Assembly (NCBI GenBank): GCA_004570955.1
Contig: SPPL01000001.1
Location: 186,001-250,000, forward strand
Source of the DNA: Jeotgalicoccus nanhaiensis
GTDB taxonomy: Bacteria; Bacillota; Bacilli; Staphylococcales; Salinicoccaceae
Reading direction: 5' to 3'
DNA length: 64,000 nt
Each line of letters starts with the position of its first letter. The stretch's first letter is position 1. This document shows positions 18,029-26,767 of this stretch, one piece after another. The notes under the pieces were generated by a model. That model saw only the letters and a list, made by a program, of their open reading frames with translations. It was not told the origin of the DNA and did no database searches. The position numbers and the translations under genes are program-made.

Positions 18029-18850
18029 TTATAAGTAATCGATAAAATTACGTCTGAATTTAATGTGCAGCACCGAGCCGATAAACAGCATCACGAGCAT
18101 GAGGCCCCAGAAATATAAAGAATATTTCCATTCGGTAACGAGGAACCATTCTGTACCGAAAAATGCAGCGCGGTATCCTTCAATTAAATATACCAGCGGA
18201 TTTAATTGCATAATTACTACGAGCTTCGGGAAGTCCGAGAGCATCGACAGCGGCCACAGCACACCCGATAAATACAGCAGCATGCGGAGCAGTGAATTAA
18301 GTACCAGATGCACATCGCGAATCAGTGTTGACAGCGTCGATGTAATCAGCGCAAATGAATATACCAGCACGTAGGTTGCAAAAATAAAATAAGGAATTTG
18401 TATAAAGTACACGCTGACGTAATAACCCGCAAACTGAAACACAATAAAAGCAATGGTAAGCATGATTAAATGCGTATAAAACTTGGAAAATATCGGAATA
18501 TTAGGTATTACACTTAAAGGAAAATTCATTTTTGACAGCATCTTAAGACGTGTATATATCGATTTGGATGCTTCTATACTGGCCTGATAAAAGAAAGTCC
18601 AAACGACAAAACCTATAAACAGCCAGAAGAAGAAAGGCACTTCCATGCCATCCATTTCAATCGGCGCGCGTGAGCGCAATGTACCGAATACAAACCAGTA
18701 GATAAGAATACTGATGACCGGCGTCAGAACTTCCCAGACTATCCCGAGATAGTTATTCTGGTTCTTACTTTTTATATCGTATATCGACAGACGCCTTACC
18801 AAATAAAAATGAGCAATCTGTTCTTGTAATACCTTCCACATGGATCTCAT
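18029..18850 (-). CDS. tagG: Teichoic acid exporter permease
   Basis: A 273-residue ABC-2 type permease with six membrane segments, partner of the adjacent tagH (12 bases apart). N-terminal features are the amphipathic HFYLVRRLSIYDIKSKNQNN and the NYLGIVWEVLTPV motif found in polysaccharide exporters of the TagG/RfbD/KpsM type. The C-terminus ends in a basic RRNFIDYL. With TagH it exports the lipid-linked poly(glycerol-phosphate). It is downstream of a TagF-like transferase gene by 37 bases, so the three probably form one operon. Confidence 0.92.
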   Translation of the reverse strand: MRSMWKVLQEQIAHFYLVRRLSIYDIKSKNQNNYLGIVWEVLTPVISILIYWFVFGTLRSRAPIEMDGMEVPFFFWLFIGFVVWTFFYQASIEASKSIYTRLKMLSKMNFPLSVIPNIPIFSKFYTHLIMLTIAFIVFQFAGYYVSVYFIQIPYFIFATYVLVYSFALITSTLSTLIRDVHLVLNSLLRMLLYLSGVLWPLSMLSDFPKLVVIMQLNPLVYLIEGYRAAFFGTEWFLVTEWKYSLYFWGLMLVMLFIGSVLHIKFRRNFIDYL

Positions 18851-18887
18851 AAGTTACTCACAACCTCAAATTTTCATCAATGATGAA

Positions 18888-20081
18888 TTATACAATTTTA
18901 CTTCCTAAATAACAAATAACTTCATCGGCTACACGCTGTGACGCTTTGCCATCTTCAAGTGCACCGAATCTGCTGCGGAATTCTTCAGTATTGTATATTT
19001 CGTTAAAGTTTTCAGTTTCCGTCTTTTTAATTGCCTGCAGAAGTTCATCTGTCGTAGTGACAAGCGGACCGGGCGCTTTTCTTTCAAAGTCAAAATAAAA
19101 TCCCCGGAGCTTGTCGCGGTAATTATCAATATCATAAACATAAAAAATCATCGGACGTCCCAAGTTCGCATAATCGAAAAATACCGATGAGTAGTCTGTA
19201 ATCAGCATGTCCGAAACAACATACAAATCTCTGATTTCCTCGTAATTTGAATAATCATAAATAAAGCCTTCATATTCACTTATATCGAGGTTCTCACTTA
19301 CCAGATAATGCAGTCTTAATATAATAATGTATTCATCAGACAAATTTTCATACATTTTTTTCATATTGAATTCGAGATTGAATTTATATCTGCCTTTCGC
19401 GTGGTATGAATCATCACGCCAAGTCGGAGCATACAAAATTATTTTTTTATCTTCCGGCAGATTCAAATCTTTTTTCAGATTATTAATGGCTTCCTCATCG
19501 CTGTTCGTAAAAAGAAAATCATTTCTCGGGTAACCTGTTTCCAGCATTTCCCCGTCAAATTGAAATGCTCTTTTAAATATTTCACTCGAATACTCATTCG
19601 GCGAGATTAGAAAATCCCATTTTGCCGATTCCCGGGTAAAGTTTTTTTTATAATTCTCAGTATCAGTACCGGGCATATGTACTTCATCCATATCTACAGC
19701 GAGCTTTTTCAAAGGTGTACCGTGCCAGGTCTGTAAATACGTCGTGCCTTTCGGCTTTGGAATCCAGAGAGGCATTCTGCTGTTTGAAATCCACAATGCT
19801 GCCTTATTCATATAGATCATCCAGCTGAACGAGAATCTTTTAATATAAGGCACATCATGGCGTTCAAACACTTCAGTGTACCGCTTGTCCACACTCCATA
19901 AAAATCTGTATTCTGGATAATGAATCGACATGTATTCATATAATGCCCGGGGATTGTCACTGAATTGTTTTCCGAGAAAGCTTTCGAAAATAATCAGCGA
20001 ATGATCTTTGTTAAAAGATTTTCCGCATAACCAGAATAATATTTTATATAATTTTAAGGCCAGTCTTTTAATTTGTTTCAT
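18888..20081 (-). CDS. CDP-glycerol glycerophosphotransferase (TagF-like)
   Basis: A 397-residue peripheral-membrane teichoic acid transferase. The Glyphos_transf core has LQTWHGTPLKKLA (catalytic His), ILYAPTWRDD, and VSDMLITDYSSVFFDYA for CDP-glycerol binding. The N-terminus has an amphipathic helix (KRLALKLYKILFWLCGK) but lacks the extra domain of the long polymerase at 21,749. The TWHGTPLKxL form is closer to TagF than to the TagB primase, though the role cannot be fixed by eye. ATG 20,081 is chosen: AGGTG lies eight bases upstream, whereas the GTG at 20,090 abuts it. First gene of the tagGH operon. Confidence 0.85.
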   Translation of the reverse strand: MKQIKRLALKLYKILFWLCGKSFNKDHSLIIFESFLGKQFSDNPRALYEYMSIHYPEYRFLWSVDKRYTEVFERHDVPYIKRFSFSWMIYMNKAALWISNSRMPLWIPKPKGTTYLQTWHGTPLKKLAVDMDEVHMPGTDTENYKKNFTRESAKWDFLISPNEYSSEIFKRAFQFDGEMLETGYPRNDFLFTNSDEEAINNLKKDLNLPEDKKIILYAPTWRDDSYHAKGRYKFNLEFNMKKMYENLSDEYIIILRLHYLVSENLDISEYEGFIYDYSNYEEIRDLYVVSDMLITDYSSVFFDYANLGRPMIFYVYDIDNYRDKLRGFYFDFERKAPGPLVTTTDELLQAIKKTETENFNEIYNTEEFRSRFGALEDGKASQRVADEVICYLGSKIV

Positions 20082-20176
20082 ATCCACCACACCTGCAAAG
20101 TTTTCTTAATTATCTTATGCTATAATTCATAATACTACAAAACACTATAATAATGCTTTAACGGAGGCAAATTAAC

Positions 20177-20572
20177 ATGAAAAAAGTAATCACTTACGGT
20201 ACATTCGATCTGTTGCATACGGGTCATATAAATATACTGAGACGCGCCAAGGCGCTCGGAGATTATTTAATCGTTGCAGTATCAACCGATGAATTCAATA
20301 TGCTGAAACATAAAGAGGCTTATCATTCATTCGAAGAAAGAAAACAAATACTGGAAGCTATCAGATATGTCGATGAAGTTATCGGTGAAGATACATGGGG
20401 CCAGAAGACCGGCGACGTACAAAAATATAACATCGATACTTTTGTTATGGGCAGCGACTGGGAAGGTGAATTTGATTTTCTGAAAGAATATTGCGAAGTT
20501 GTCTATCTGCCGAGAACAAGCGGCATATCAACTACAAAAATTAAAGATGAGCTGAAAAACAATAATGGCTAA
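20177..20572 (+). CDS. tagD: Glycerol-3-phosphate cytidylyltransferase
   Basis: TagD makes CDP-glycerol from CTP and sn-glycerol-3-phosphate, the donor for every glycerophosphotransferase in this window. The 131 residues match the B. subtilis enzyme. GTFDLLHTGHINIL carries the HxGH nucleotidyltransferase motif, and RTSGISTTKIK is the family's C-terminal substrate motif. ACGGAGGCAAATTAAC precedes the ATG. It is divergent from the tagF-like/tagGH operon and overlaps the next gene by eight bases, giving a compact divergent teichoic acid promoter region at 20,082-20,176. Confidence 0.95.
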   Translation: MKKVITYGTFDLLHTGHINILRRAKALGDYLIVAVSTDEFNMLKHKEAYHSFEERKQILEAIRYVDEVIGEDTWGQKTGDVQKYNIDTFVMGSDWEGEFDFLKEYCEVVYLPRTSGISTTKIKDELKNNNG

Positions 20573-21716
20573 AGAAGCGGTCATCCAATTTTTTCTGCTT
20601 CTGTCGGGGACTGTTTTTAAGTTATTTAATCTCCTGCCCCTCCAAGATAAAACGGTGATGCTTGCGTCCTTCGGCGACAATATCGAATATGTCATCAGGG
20701 AAGTTAAAAATCAGACCTCATCGGAAATTTTTATCTTAAAGGAACCCCGCTGCAAAAAACAATTTGAGGCTGTCAGCCAAAAAAACATTACAGATTTTAC
20801 TCCCCGCAGTATCTTTTCTTTTATAAGGGGGATATATCATCTGGCAACAGCCCGGTATATTTTTGTCGATAACTATCACGTCGTGCTCGCTGCCTGTAAT
20901 TTCCGGCCGTCAGTAAGATGCACTCAAGTCTGGCATGCTAACGGAGCTGTAAAGTATTTCGGATTCAGAGACAAAACAATTAAAAACCGGCCGGACAGCG
21001 CGCACAAACGTTTTAAAAAAGTATACAGCCGCTTTCACCATATAACGGTAAGTTCTGATGAAATGGCGTATATTTTCAAAGAAGCGTTCGGTGCTGATGA
21101 CAGCCGGATACTCAAAACCGGTGTGCCGAGAACCGATTTCTTTTACAATATGGATAAAATTGAGGCCGAAGCCGAAAAAATCCGCAGTGCCCTGCCTATA
21201 CTTAAAGACAAAAAAGCGCTGCTCTATGCTCCTACATTCCGTGATAATCAGTTTGATACAGATAAAATCCAACTGGATATCGATCTGATGAGAAAAAAGC
21301 TTGACGGAGAATATCATCTTTTGTTAAAACTTCATCCGGCAGTAAAGCTTTCAGGTTTTAATAATAGCGAATTCGTAACGGATGTTTCCGGAAAATACGA
21401 GATAAATTCACTGCTCGCAGCTGCGGATGTGCTCATTACAGATTATTCCTCGATACCTTTTGAATTTTCAATTTTAAACAAGCCGATGATATTTTTTCCA
21501 TACGACTTAAAGGAATATGAAGAATCCCGCGGTATCTGGTTCAACTATGAAACCTATATGCCGGGACCGGTTGCTTATCAAACTGCAGATATTATTACAG
21601 CCCTCGAGGAAAACGATTTTGACTTAGAGAAAATCGCAAGTTTTAACAAGCAGTGGAACAAATACTCCAGTGGCCAGGCGAGCGAAAAATTGATAGAATA
21701 TATATACAGTATGTAA
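20565..21716 (+). CDS. tagB: CDP-glycerol glycerophosphotransferase, TagB-like primase
   Basis: A 383-residue enzyme of the TagB/TagF family. The catalytic-site strand is QVWHANGAVKYFGFRDK, followed by TGVPRTDFF, LLYAPTFRDN and AADVLITDYSSIPFEFS. The WHANGAxKxFG form and the pairing with tagD suit TagB, which adds the first glycerol-phosphate to the ManNAc-GlcNAc linkage unit. An N-terminal hydrophobic stretch (VIQFFLLLSGTVFKLFNLL) probably binds the membrane. It overlaps tagD by eight bases (ATGGCTAA), so translation is coupled. Assigning TagB rather than another transferase is an inference. Confidence 0.82.
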   Translation: MAKEAVIQFFLLLSGTVFKLFNLLPLQDKTVMLASFGDNIEYVIREVKNQTSSEIFILKEPRCKKQFEAVSQKNITDFTPRSIFSFIRGIYHLATARYIFVDNYHVVLAACNFRPSVRCTQVWHANGAVKYFGFRDKTIKNRPDSAHKRFKKVYSRFHHITVSSDEMAYIFKEAFGADDSRILKTGVPRTDFFYNMDKIEAEAEKIRSALPILKDKKALLYAPTFRDNQFDTDKIQLDIDLMRKKLDGEYHLLLKLHPAVKLSGFNNSEFVTDVSGKYEINSLLAAADVLITDYSSIPFEFSILNKPMIFFPYDLKEYEESRGIWFNYETYMPGPVAYQTADIITALEENDFDLEKIASFNKQWNKYSSGQASEKLIEYIYSM

Positions 21717-21751
21717 AAGCAGCCGTCCGGACTTCCGGACGGCTGCTTTTA
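21715..21751. terminator. Strong bidirectional terminator
   Basis: A near-perfect 13-bp GC-rich stem (GCAGCCGTCCGGA) sits between convergent genes. It is flanked by AAAA on the left and TTTT on the right, so it can stop transcription from both sides. Confidence 0.85.
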
Positions 21752-24400
21752 ATAATTTATTCTTTCTTTTATTTTTTCTTTTACGCTGTTATATATCCGT
21801 TCTGAATTATGATGATCCTGATATTTAAATATACCTGAAATATCAGGCTGTTCCGATTTAAAGTTGAGCTTAATCTGACTTTCAATCAAATCGATTAAAT
21901 CATCTTCAGTCCGTGCAATATCTCCGATGAATGTTTGGAATAATGGCCGGAGTTTTCCCTGTCTGAAAAACTTTCTGACATCAAAATGATAGTAGATGAC
22001 CGGCTTATTCATCAGGGTAAAGTCAAAGCTGACACTGGAATAATCCGTAATTAACAGCGAGTGGTCAATCAGGAGCTCCTGTACTGTTCTCGTGCCGAGC
22101 TGGATAAATTTAATATTGCTGCTCGGATTCAATATTTCATCGTTAAAATACATCTGCGCTCTGTAATGCGGGTAAAAGTTCAGCTGCACATCATTATCTT
22201 CCAGTATTTTAATCAGACGCTCGTTATGAATCAGTCCGTTATAATTATGGAAGTACTGGCTCGTGAGAAACGCTTCATCTGTATTTATCCAGTCCCGCCA
22301 TGTCGGCATAAGCAGGATGTCTTTAGTTTTATTACCCCGGGGAAGCGAGTCGAAGCGTGCGAGTCCGGTGACCGCAACGTCTTCCTCGTCATAACCGAGC
22401 TTTCTCATGACAACATCATATTTTTCAGGATCACTGCTGACGATAAATAAGTCGAAAGGCAGATCATAATACTTTTTATGATACTCTACTCTTTTACGGC
22501 CGAGTACACCATGCTGCAGAAATACTCTTACTGTATCCTCATAGTTGAAAAAGCCTCTCGCAGGTTTGTAAGGCAGCAAATTTTCAAGGTCGTGCGTGCC
22601 GAGCAGAACACCTGCTTTAAGTGCAACTTCAAAATGTTTATCTGAACCGAAAGGCAGTACATGCGGATCCGATTTTATCTTTTCATAATCGAGAGCACTG
22701 CTTTCAATTGCATAATAAGCATTGACATCGGTATTTTCTTTTAAATACTTATAGAAAGCGTAGCCGTTGTCCTGGGCAGTATCGTAACGTTCTCCGACCA
22801 GCCATGTATTATAATCTTTCTCCGCAGCATTATCAGGAACTGCTATTTCAGTCGGGATAGTAAACGTTTCTATTTTCAGATTATCAAACGGAGTCGTCGT
22901 GATTAAATGATAATGGACATTCCCTTCACCGCTTTTTTCCGAATGGCTGCCGTAATAATTATCTTTTTTATAGTCGGAAAATTTATATTTTATTTTTTCT
23001 TTCCGTACTGTTTCCCCTTCTTCGCTGATCATTGCAATAAACACGTCTATTATAGTTTTATCTTTGCTCTTAATTGATTTTAAATCCAGCTTGGTTAAAT
23101 CAATGTTAAAATCTTCGTCAATCGGTAAATGGACAGCCTCTTTACTGTAGCGGTCTTCAAAAATCATATAAGTACTGCAGCCTGAAAAGTTTTCGCGTCC
23201 TTTAATAAAACCTTCCACCTTAAAGTCTTCAATCTCTGTTATCTGTCTCTGAATGCGAGGCCGGGTCACCTTAAAACCGAGCGCGGTATCTTTTCTTTTA
23301 TAGAACCATATTTTGATATTTTCGTGGCAGTAACTTATAACTAGACGCTCACCAAAGCCCAATTCTTCAAGACAGCTCACATCGGGCTGAAGTGTAAGCG
23401 GTTCGTCACCGGCAGTAATCAGTTTAAATTTCTTGCGCGAAAAACTGTCAACCAGGGTACTCAAAGGAATTTCCGTTTCAAACTCACCCGGCCGGGAGCT
23501 GTTCACCTTGAACAATGTTTCCTCCTCTGAAACAGTATCTGATACAACAAAATGTTTAATTTCGAAATTTTCACTGTAGGCCATTCTCATCATTACATTG
23601 TCTTCGATGACTTCTGCCTTGACAGCGGTCATCTCAATTTCATGATTTTCTATATATGCATATAATTCACGACTTTCGCTTAAAAACTTCAGATTATGCT
23701 CCTGAGTGATTAAATTCATTTCATTGATGCTCAGTTTCACCGGTGTCATTTCGAAACCTTTAACAACATAAACTGACGCTCTGCCCATCGTAACATTGCT
23801 GAAATCCGCAGCTTCTATCACCGGTCCGCTGCCGGTATTTGGAAATTCGACTATCTTATTAGCATAAAGAAGCGCTAAATTGTATTCGTGCATAGACTGT
23901 CCGCTGTCAAATGACACCGCTAATTTCTCGTATGACATATCTATATCAGCTGCATTTATATAGGATTGCTTAAAAGTATATTCTGCTAATAAATGTTCCA
24001 GAATTAAGGTGCCGTTCACCAGAATATTATAATATTTCCCATCTTTAAAGAAGGATGTTTTCTTCTCAATGCTCCCATTGGAATCAATAATCATATTTTT
24101 ACCGTCCACAGAAACAGTAATGGATGAGTTTCCGGTTGTGTTTTTAAAAGTACTGTCTTGCAGCTTTATCGACAGCAGATTTTTTTCAACATAATATTCA
24201 AGTGATTCGGTATACTCGCCGTTTGAAAGTGTAATATTCAATTTTTCAGTCAGATTAAAATTATAAAAGTTTTTCAAGGTTAGATTAATTACAACAAAGC
24301 CGTTAGAAAGTGTAATATCCTGCAAGGTAACTTTTCTTATTAGCCGCTCCCGCATGCTGCGAGGTATTATTGTTTTTAATGTATTTAATATAGAATTCAT
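21749..24400 (-). CDS. Large TagF-like glycerophosphotransferase with novel N-terminal half
   Basis: An 883-residue protein. The C-terminal ~400 residues are a CDP-glycerol glycerophosphotransferase domain: LQHGVLGRKR (catalytic-His region), ILLMPTWRDW, and LLITDYSSVSFDFTLMN. Residues 1 to about 480 are beta-rich and do not resemble TagB or the TagF membrane-binding region; they carry several repeated-looking strands (NIKIWFYKRKDTALGFKVTR). TagF polymerases are usually 720-750 residues, so this is longer. It may be the chain polymerase or a branch-specific transferase. AGGGG is seven bases before the ATG. Transcribed alone. Confidence 0.8.
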   Translation of the reverse strand: MNSILNTLKTIIPRSMRERLIRKVTLQDITLSNGFVVINLTLKNFYNFNLTEKLNITLSNGEYTESLEYYVEKNLLSIKLQDSTFKNTTGNSSITVSVDGKNMIIDSNGSIEKKTSFFKDGKYYNILVNGTLILEHLLAEYTFKQSYINAADIDMSYEKLAVSFDSGQSMHEYNLALLYANKIVEFPNTGSGPVIEAADFSNVTMGRASVYVVKGFEMTPVKLSINEMNLITQEHNLKFLSESRELYAYIENHEIEMTAVKAEVIEDNVMMRMAYSENFEIKHFVVSDTVSEEETLFKVNSSRPGEFETEIPLSTLVDSFSRKKFKLITAGDEPLTLQPDVSCLEELGFGERLVISYCHENIKIWFYKRKDTALGFKVTRPRIQRQITEIEDFKVEGFIKGRENFSGCSTYMIFEDRYSKEAVHLPIDEDFNIDLTKLDLKSIKSKDKTIIDVFIAMISEEGETVRKEKIKYKFSDYKKDNYYGSHSEKSGEGNVHYHLITTTPFDNLKIETFTIPTEIAVPDNAAEKDYNTWLVGERYDTAQDNGYAFYKYLKENTDVNAYYAIESSALDYEKIKSDPHVLPFGSDKHFEVALKAGVLLGTHDLENLLPYKPARGFFNYEDTVRVFLQHGVLGRKRVEYHKKYYDLPFDLFIVSSDPEKYDVVMRKLGYDEEDVAVTGLARFDSLPRGNKTKDILLMPTWRDWINTDEAFLTSQYFHNYNGLIHNERLIKILEDNDVQLNFYPHYRAQMYFNDEILNPSSNIKFIQLGTRTVQELLIDHSLLITDYSSVSFDFTLMNKPVIYYHFDVRKFFRQGKLRPLFQTFIGDIARTEDDLIDLIESQIKLNFKSEQPDISGIFKYQDHHNSERIYNSVKEKIKERINY

Positions 24401-24476
24401 TTTTAAACCCCTAAGAAAGATTATATTTTGTACTCAGTACATTCATTTTACATGAAAATATCTTTTCTTAACATTA

Positions 24477-24519
24477 ATAAAAGAGTTTAAGCGATGTTGT
24501 TAGCGCTTAAACTCTTTAT
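24477..24519 (-). terminator. Terminator spanning the GT4 stop codon
   Basis: A 14-bp perfect stem (AAAGAGTTTAAGCG, 10-base loop) includes the last codons and stop of the upstream glycosyltransferase gene. A TTTTATT tail follows on the minus strand. Confidence 0.75.
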
Positions 24520-25690
24520 CAGAGATAAAATCTTCCAGTTTTTCAATATTAGCTTCCCATAGAAAATGAGACTTTAATAAATGTTTAGAGTTTTTCCGAA
24601 GCCTGGCTTCCAGCTCGTCATCCAGTTTAACTTTCTTAATCGCCTCTGTAAGCTCTTCAGCCGTAGCTTTCTCTTTAGCGTAACCTACATCATATGAGTT
24701 AATTAAATCACTTGTATAGCCCCCGAGATTTGTGACAACGGGAACTCCTGAAGCAATACCATCAATCACTTTGCCTGGCAGGACATTTAAAAAGATTTCG
24801 CTGTCTTTTAATATAGACAGCTGAATATTAGAATTTCTTATTTCAATTAAACATTCTTCTCTGGTTTTTTCTTCTTCGAAAGTTACATACTTAAAGTCCT
24901 TATATTCAATATACGATTGGAATAAGTGAGCATTCATTCCATAGCCTATTATTTTAAAATTAATTTTATTTTCTTCAAGTTTATGAGCCATTTCCTGCAG
25001 TTTTTCATAACTTTGAGCAAAGCCTATATTCCCTGTGTAAATCACTCTGAAATCATCAGGTGCTTGTTCAAATTCCACTTCGCTTTCAGTAAAAGCATTA
25101 GGTAAAAACAAGACGGATTTATTTTTTGTCATTTTCTTTATATAATTTCTAAATCCCTCGTTGTTAATGACGATTTTATCCGACTGCTTGTACAGCATCT
25201 TTTCCATGAATTTCAGCACAGGATAAAATAAATTTATGTTCATCTTTTCTACATCTCGTACACTATCCGGCCAAAGATCACGCACTTCTAAAATTCTTTT
25301 AACATCTTTGTCTCTCTTTTGAAAGAAAGCGGCCCAGGGGATAAAAATATTAGGTGTTGTGACGTAAATTGTATCGTACAGGTGCTGGTATTTCTTAACA
25401 TATACCCGTACTTTATAGGCAAGTTCAAAATAATACATTAAACGGAAAGCCATAGATTTACTCTGCTTGTCCGTTCTCATTTTGAGTCTCATAATATCTT
25501 TAGAATTATTTATTTCTTCGCTGCTCCAATACTTATCTTCTTCATACATCTTTGCATTAGGATAAGCCGGATTAGTAGTGAGCACTTCTACATCGTGCTT
25601 TTTTGCCAGCTGAATATATAAATTTTTTAATCTGTTGGCGCCGGAGCCGATTTCGGGATAAAAATTTTGTGTGATCATTAATATTTTCAT
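24500..25690 (-). CDS. GT4 glycosyltransferase, WbuB-like
   Basis: A 396-residue GT-B fold glycosyltransferase. The N-terminus is ITQNFYPEIGSGANRL. LEVRDLWPDSVRDV (around 140) is the acceptor-domain motif typical of WbuB-type GT4 enzymes. The C-terminal nucleotide-sugar half has VIYTGNIGFAQSYEKL, and its end is LPGKVIDGIASGVPVV, though the usual family Glu (GxPxxxYExMA) is replaced by Asp in KVIDGIA. It should transfer a sugar to a lipid-linked glycan on the cytoplasmic face. TAGGTGAATT precedes the ATG. It is separated from the next upstream gene by a hairpin. Confidence 0.82.
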   Translation of the reverse strand: MKILMITQNFYPEIGSGANRLKNLYIQLAKKHDVEVLTTNPAYPNAKMYEEDKYWSSEEINNSKDIMRLKMRTDKQSKSMAFRLMYYFELAYKVRVYVKKYQHLYDTIYVTTPNIFIPWAAFFQKRDKDVKRILEVRDLWPDSVRDVEKMNINLFYPVLKFMEKMLYKQSDKIVINNEGFRNYIKKMTKNKSVLFLPNAFTESEVEFEQAPDDFRVIYTGNIGFAQSYEKLQEMAHKLEENKINFKIIGYGMNAHLFQSYIEYKDFKYVTFEEEKTREECLIEIRNSNIQLSILKDSEIFLNVLPGKVIDGIASGVPVVTNLGGYTSDLINSYDVGYAKEKATAEELTEAIKKVKLDDELEARLRKNSKHLLKSHFLWEANIEKLEDFISDKEFKR

Positions 25691-25713
25691 AATTCACCTA
25701 TACTTTTACAAGG

Positions 25714-25745
25714 ATAAAGGCTAAACAATTAAGTTCAGCCTTTCT
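25714..25745 (-). terminator. Probable terminator of the second glycan operon
   Basis: Imperfect stem AAAGGCT..AGCCTTT with an inner AAC/GTT pairing lies after the hydrolase gene. The T tail is weak, so some readthrough into the GT4 gene is possible. Confidence 0.5.
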
Positions 25746-25855
25746 TAATAATTAATATATATTTTTATACAACGATTTAATCTGATTATATAATGATAAC
25801 ACAAAAGATTAATTAGATAGTATGACCTTTTTTATTTTTACTTATTCAATGTAAA

Positions 25856-26686
25856 TTAAAATAGTTTTAATTTATAAGAACGTTTAACATTCATAGTATC
25901 ATTTATCAATTTCACAGTATCTTTTTGTCCCAATGGATTATGTCCCGCTTTTTTATTATGGTAAAGTAAGGTTTTTGTCTGTTGCAAATTCAGTTTACTC
26001 TTCGTGAACTTTTGCATGTAAGGAAAATAGTGTTTTTTCATATCGGGGCCACATAGTCTATTTTGTACATATAAAATATTGGGAGTATAATCATAATATT
26101 TAAAAGCTTCTATAACATCTAGTCTATGAGCATAATTTTCATAAGCGTATTCGATACTCCCGTAAATTTTTTCAATTAAGGGTTTAGAAGCACTCTCAGC
26201 ATAATTCTTTACATCTGTCTGTGGGTTATTGACGATAGCATTAGAGTTACTGTGCATTGCTGATAACACCATAGACATAAATCCGCCAGCAGAAGAGCCA
26301 TAATAATAAACATCGTTATCTTTTATTTCTAATCTTTTTGATAAAGTTTTGATAATCTCACTATATATTTCTAAAGCAAACTCTTCTTTGATACCCTGTC
26401 CCCAACCAATTCTAAGTTTATCTTTATGAATTGTCGGATCATCTAGAAATATATGTGAAGCATCAAAATCATCTGACCACTTATGTCTCATATAAACGGG
26501 CGGTTTACTTCTTTTAGGATTAATTGCACCATTTGATAACACAAGTAACTTGGAAGTGAATCTTTTTAACCTTACTAGGAAACAATATGTTAAATTATCA
26601 CTCGTATAATGTATCTCTGTTTTTTTATTAAATCTAATTTTTATTTTTTCAAGCTCACTTATACTATTAATTTTTATTATATCCAT
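25856..26686 (-). CDS. Alpha/beta-hydrolase-like protein of the glycan locus
   Basis: A 276-residue cytoplasmic protein. DVYYYGSSAGGFMSMVLSAM has the nucleophile elbow GxSxGG of an alpha/beta hydrolase. YNNPQTD-like and GHNP segments (INN context NNPQTDV; KAGHNPLG near the C-terminus) offer candidate acid and base residues. Related Ser/His proteins in surface-glycan pathways, such as Asp2 of the accessory Sec system, act as acyltransferases, so an O-acyl transferase or esterase role is possible but unproven. ATG 26,686 is used because GGTGGG lies just before it; the longer frame from 26,713 has no ribosome site. Confidence 0.62.
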   Translation of the reverse strand: MDIIKINSISELEKIKIRFNKKTEIHYTSDNLTYCFLVRLKRFTSKLLVLSNGAINPKRSKPPVYMRHKWSDDFDASHIFLDDPTIHKDKLRIGWGQGIKEEFALEIYSEIIKTLSKRLEIKDNDVYYYGSSAGGFMSMVLSAMHSNSNAIVNNPQTDVKNYAESASKPLIEKIYGSIEYAYENYAHRLDVIEAFKYYDYTPNILYVQNRLCGPDMKKHYFPYMQKFTKSKLNLQQTKTLLYHNKKAGHNPLGQKDTVKLINDTMNVKRSYKLKLF

Positions 26687-26767
26687 ATAATCCCACCATA
26701 ATTCGTATTGCAAACATAATTATAATCAAACTAGCTAAAGCACTAATCAATTTATAATATTATTACT

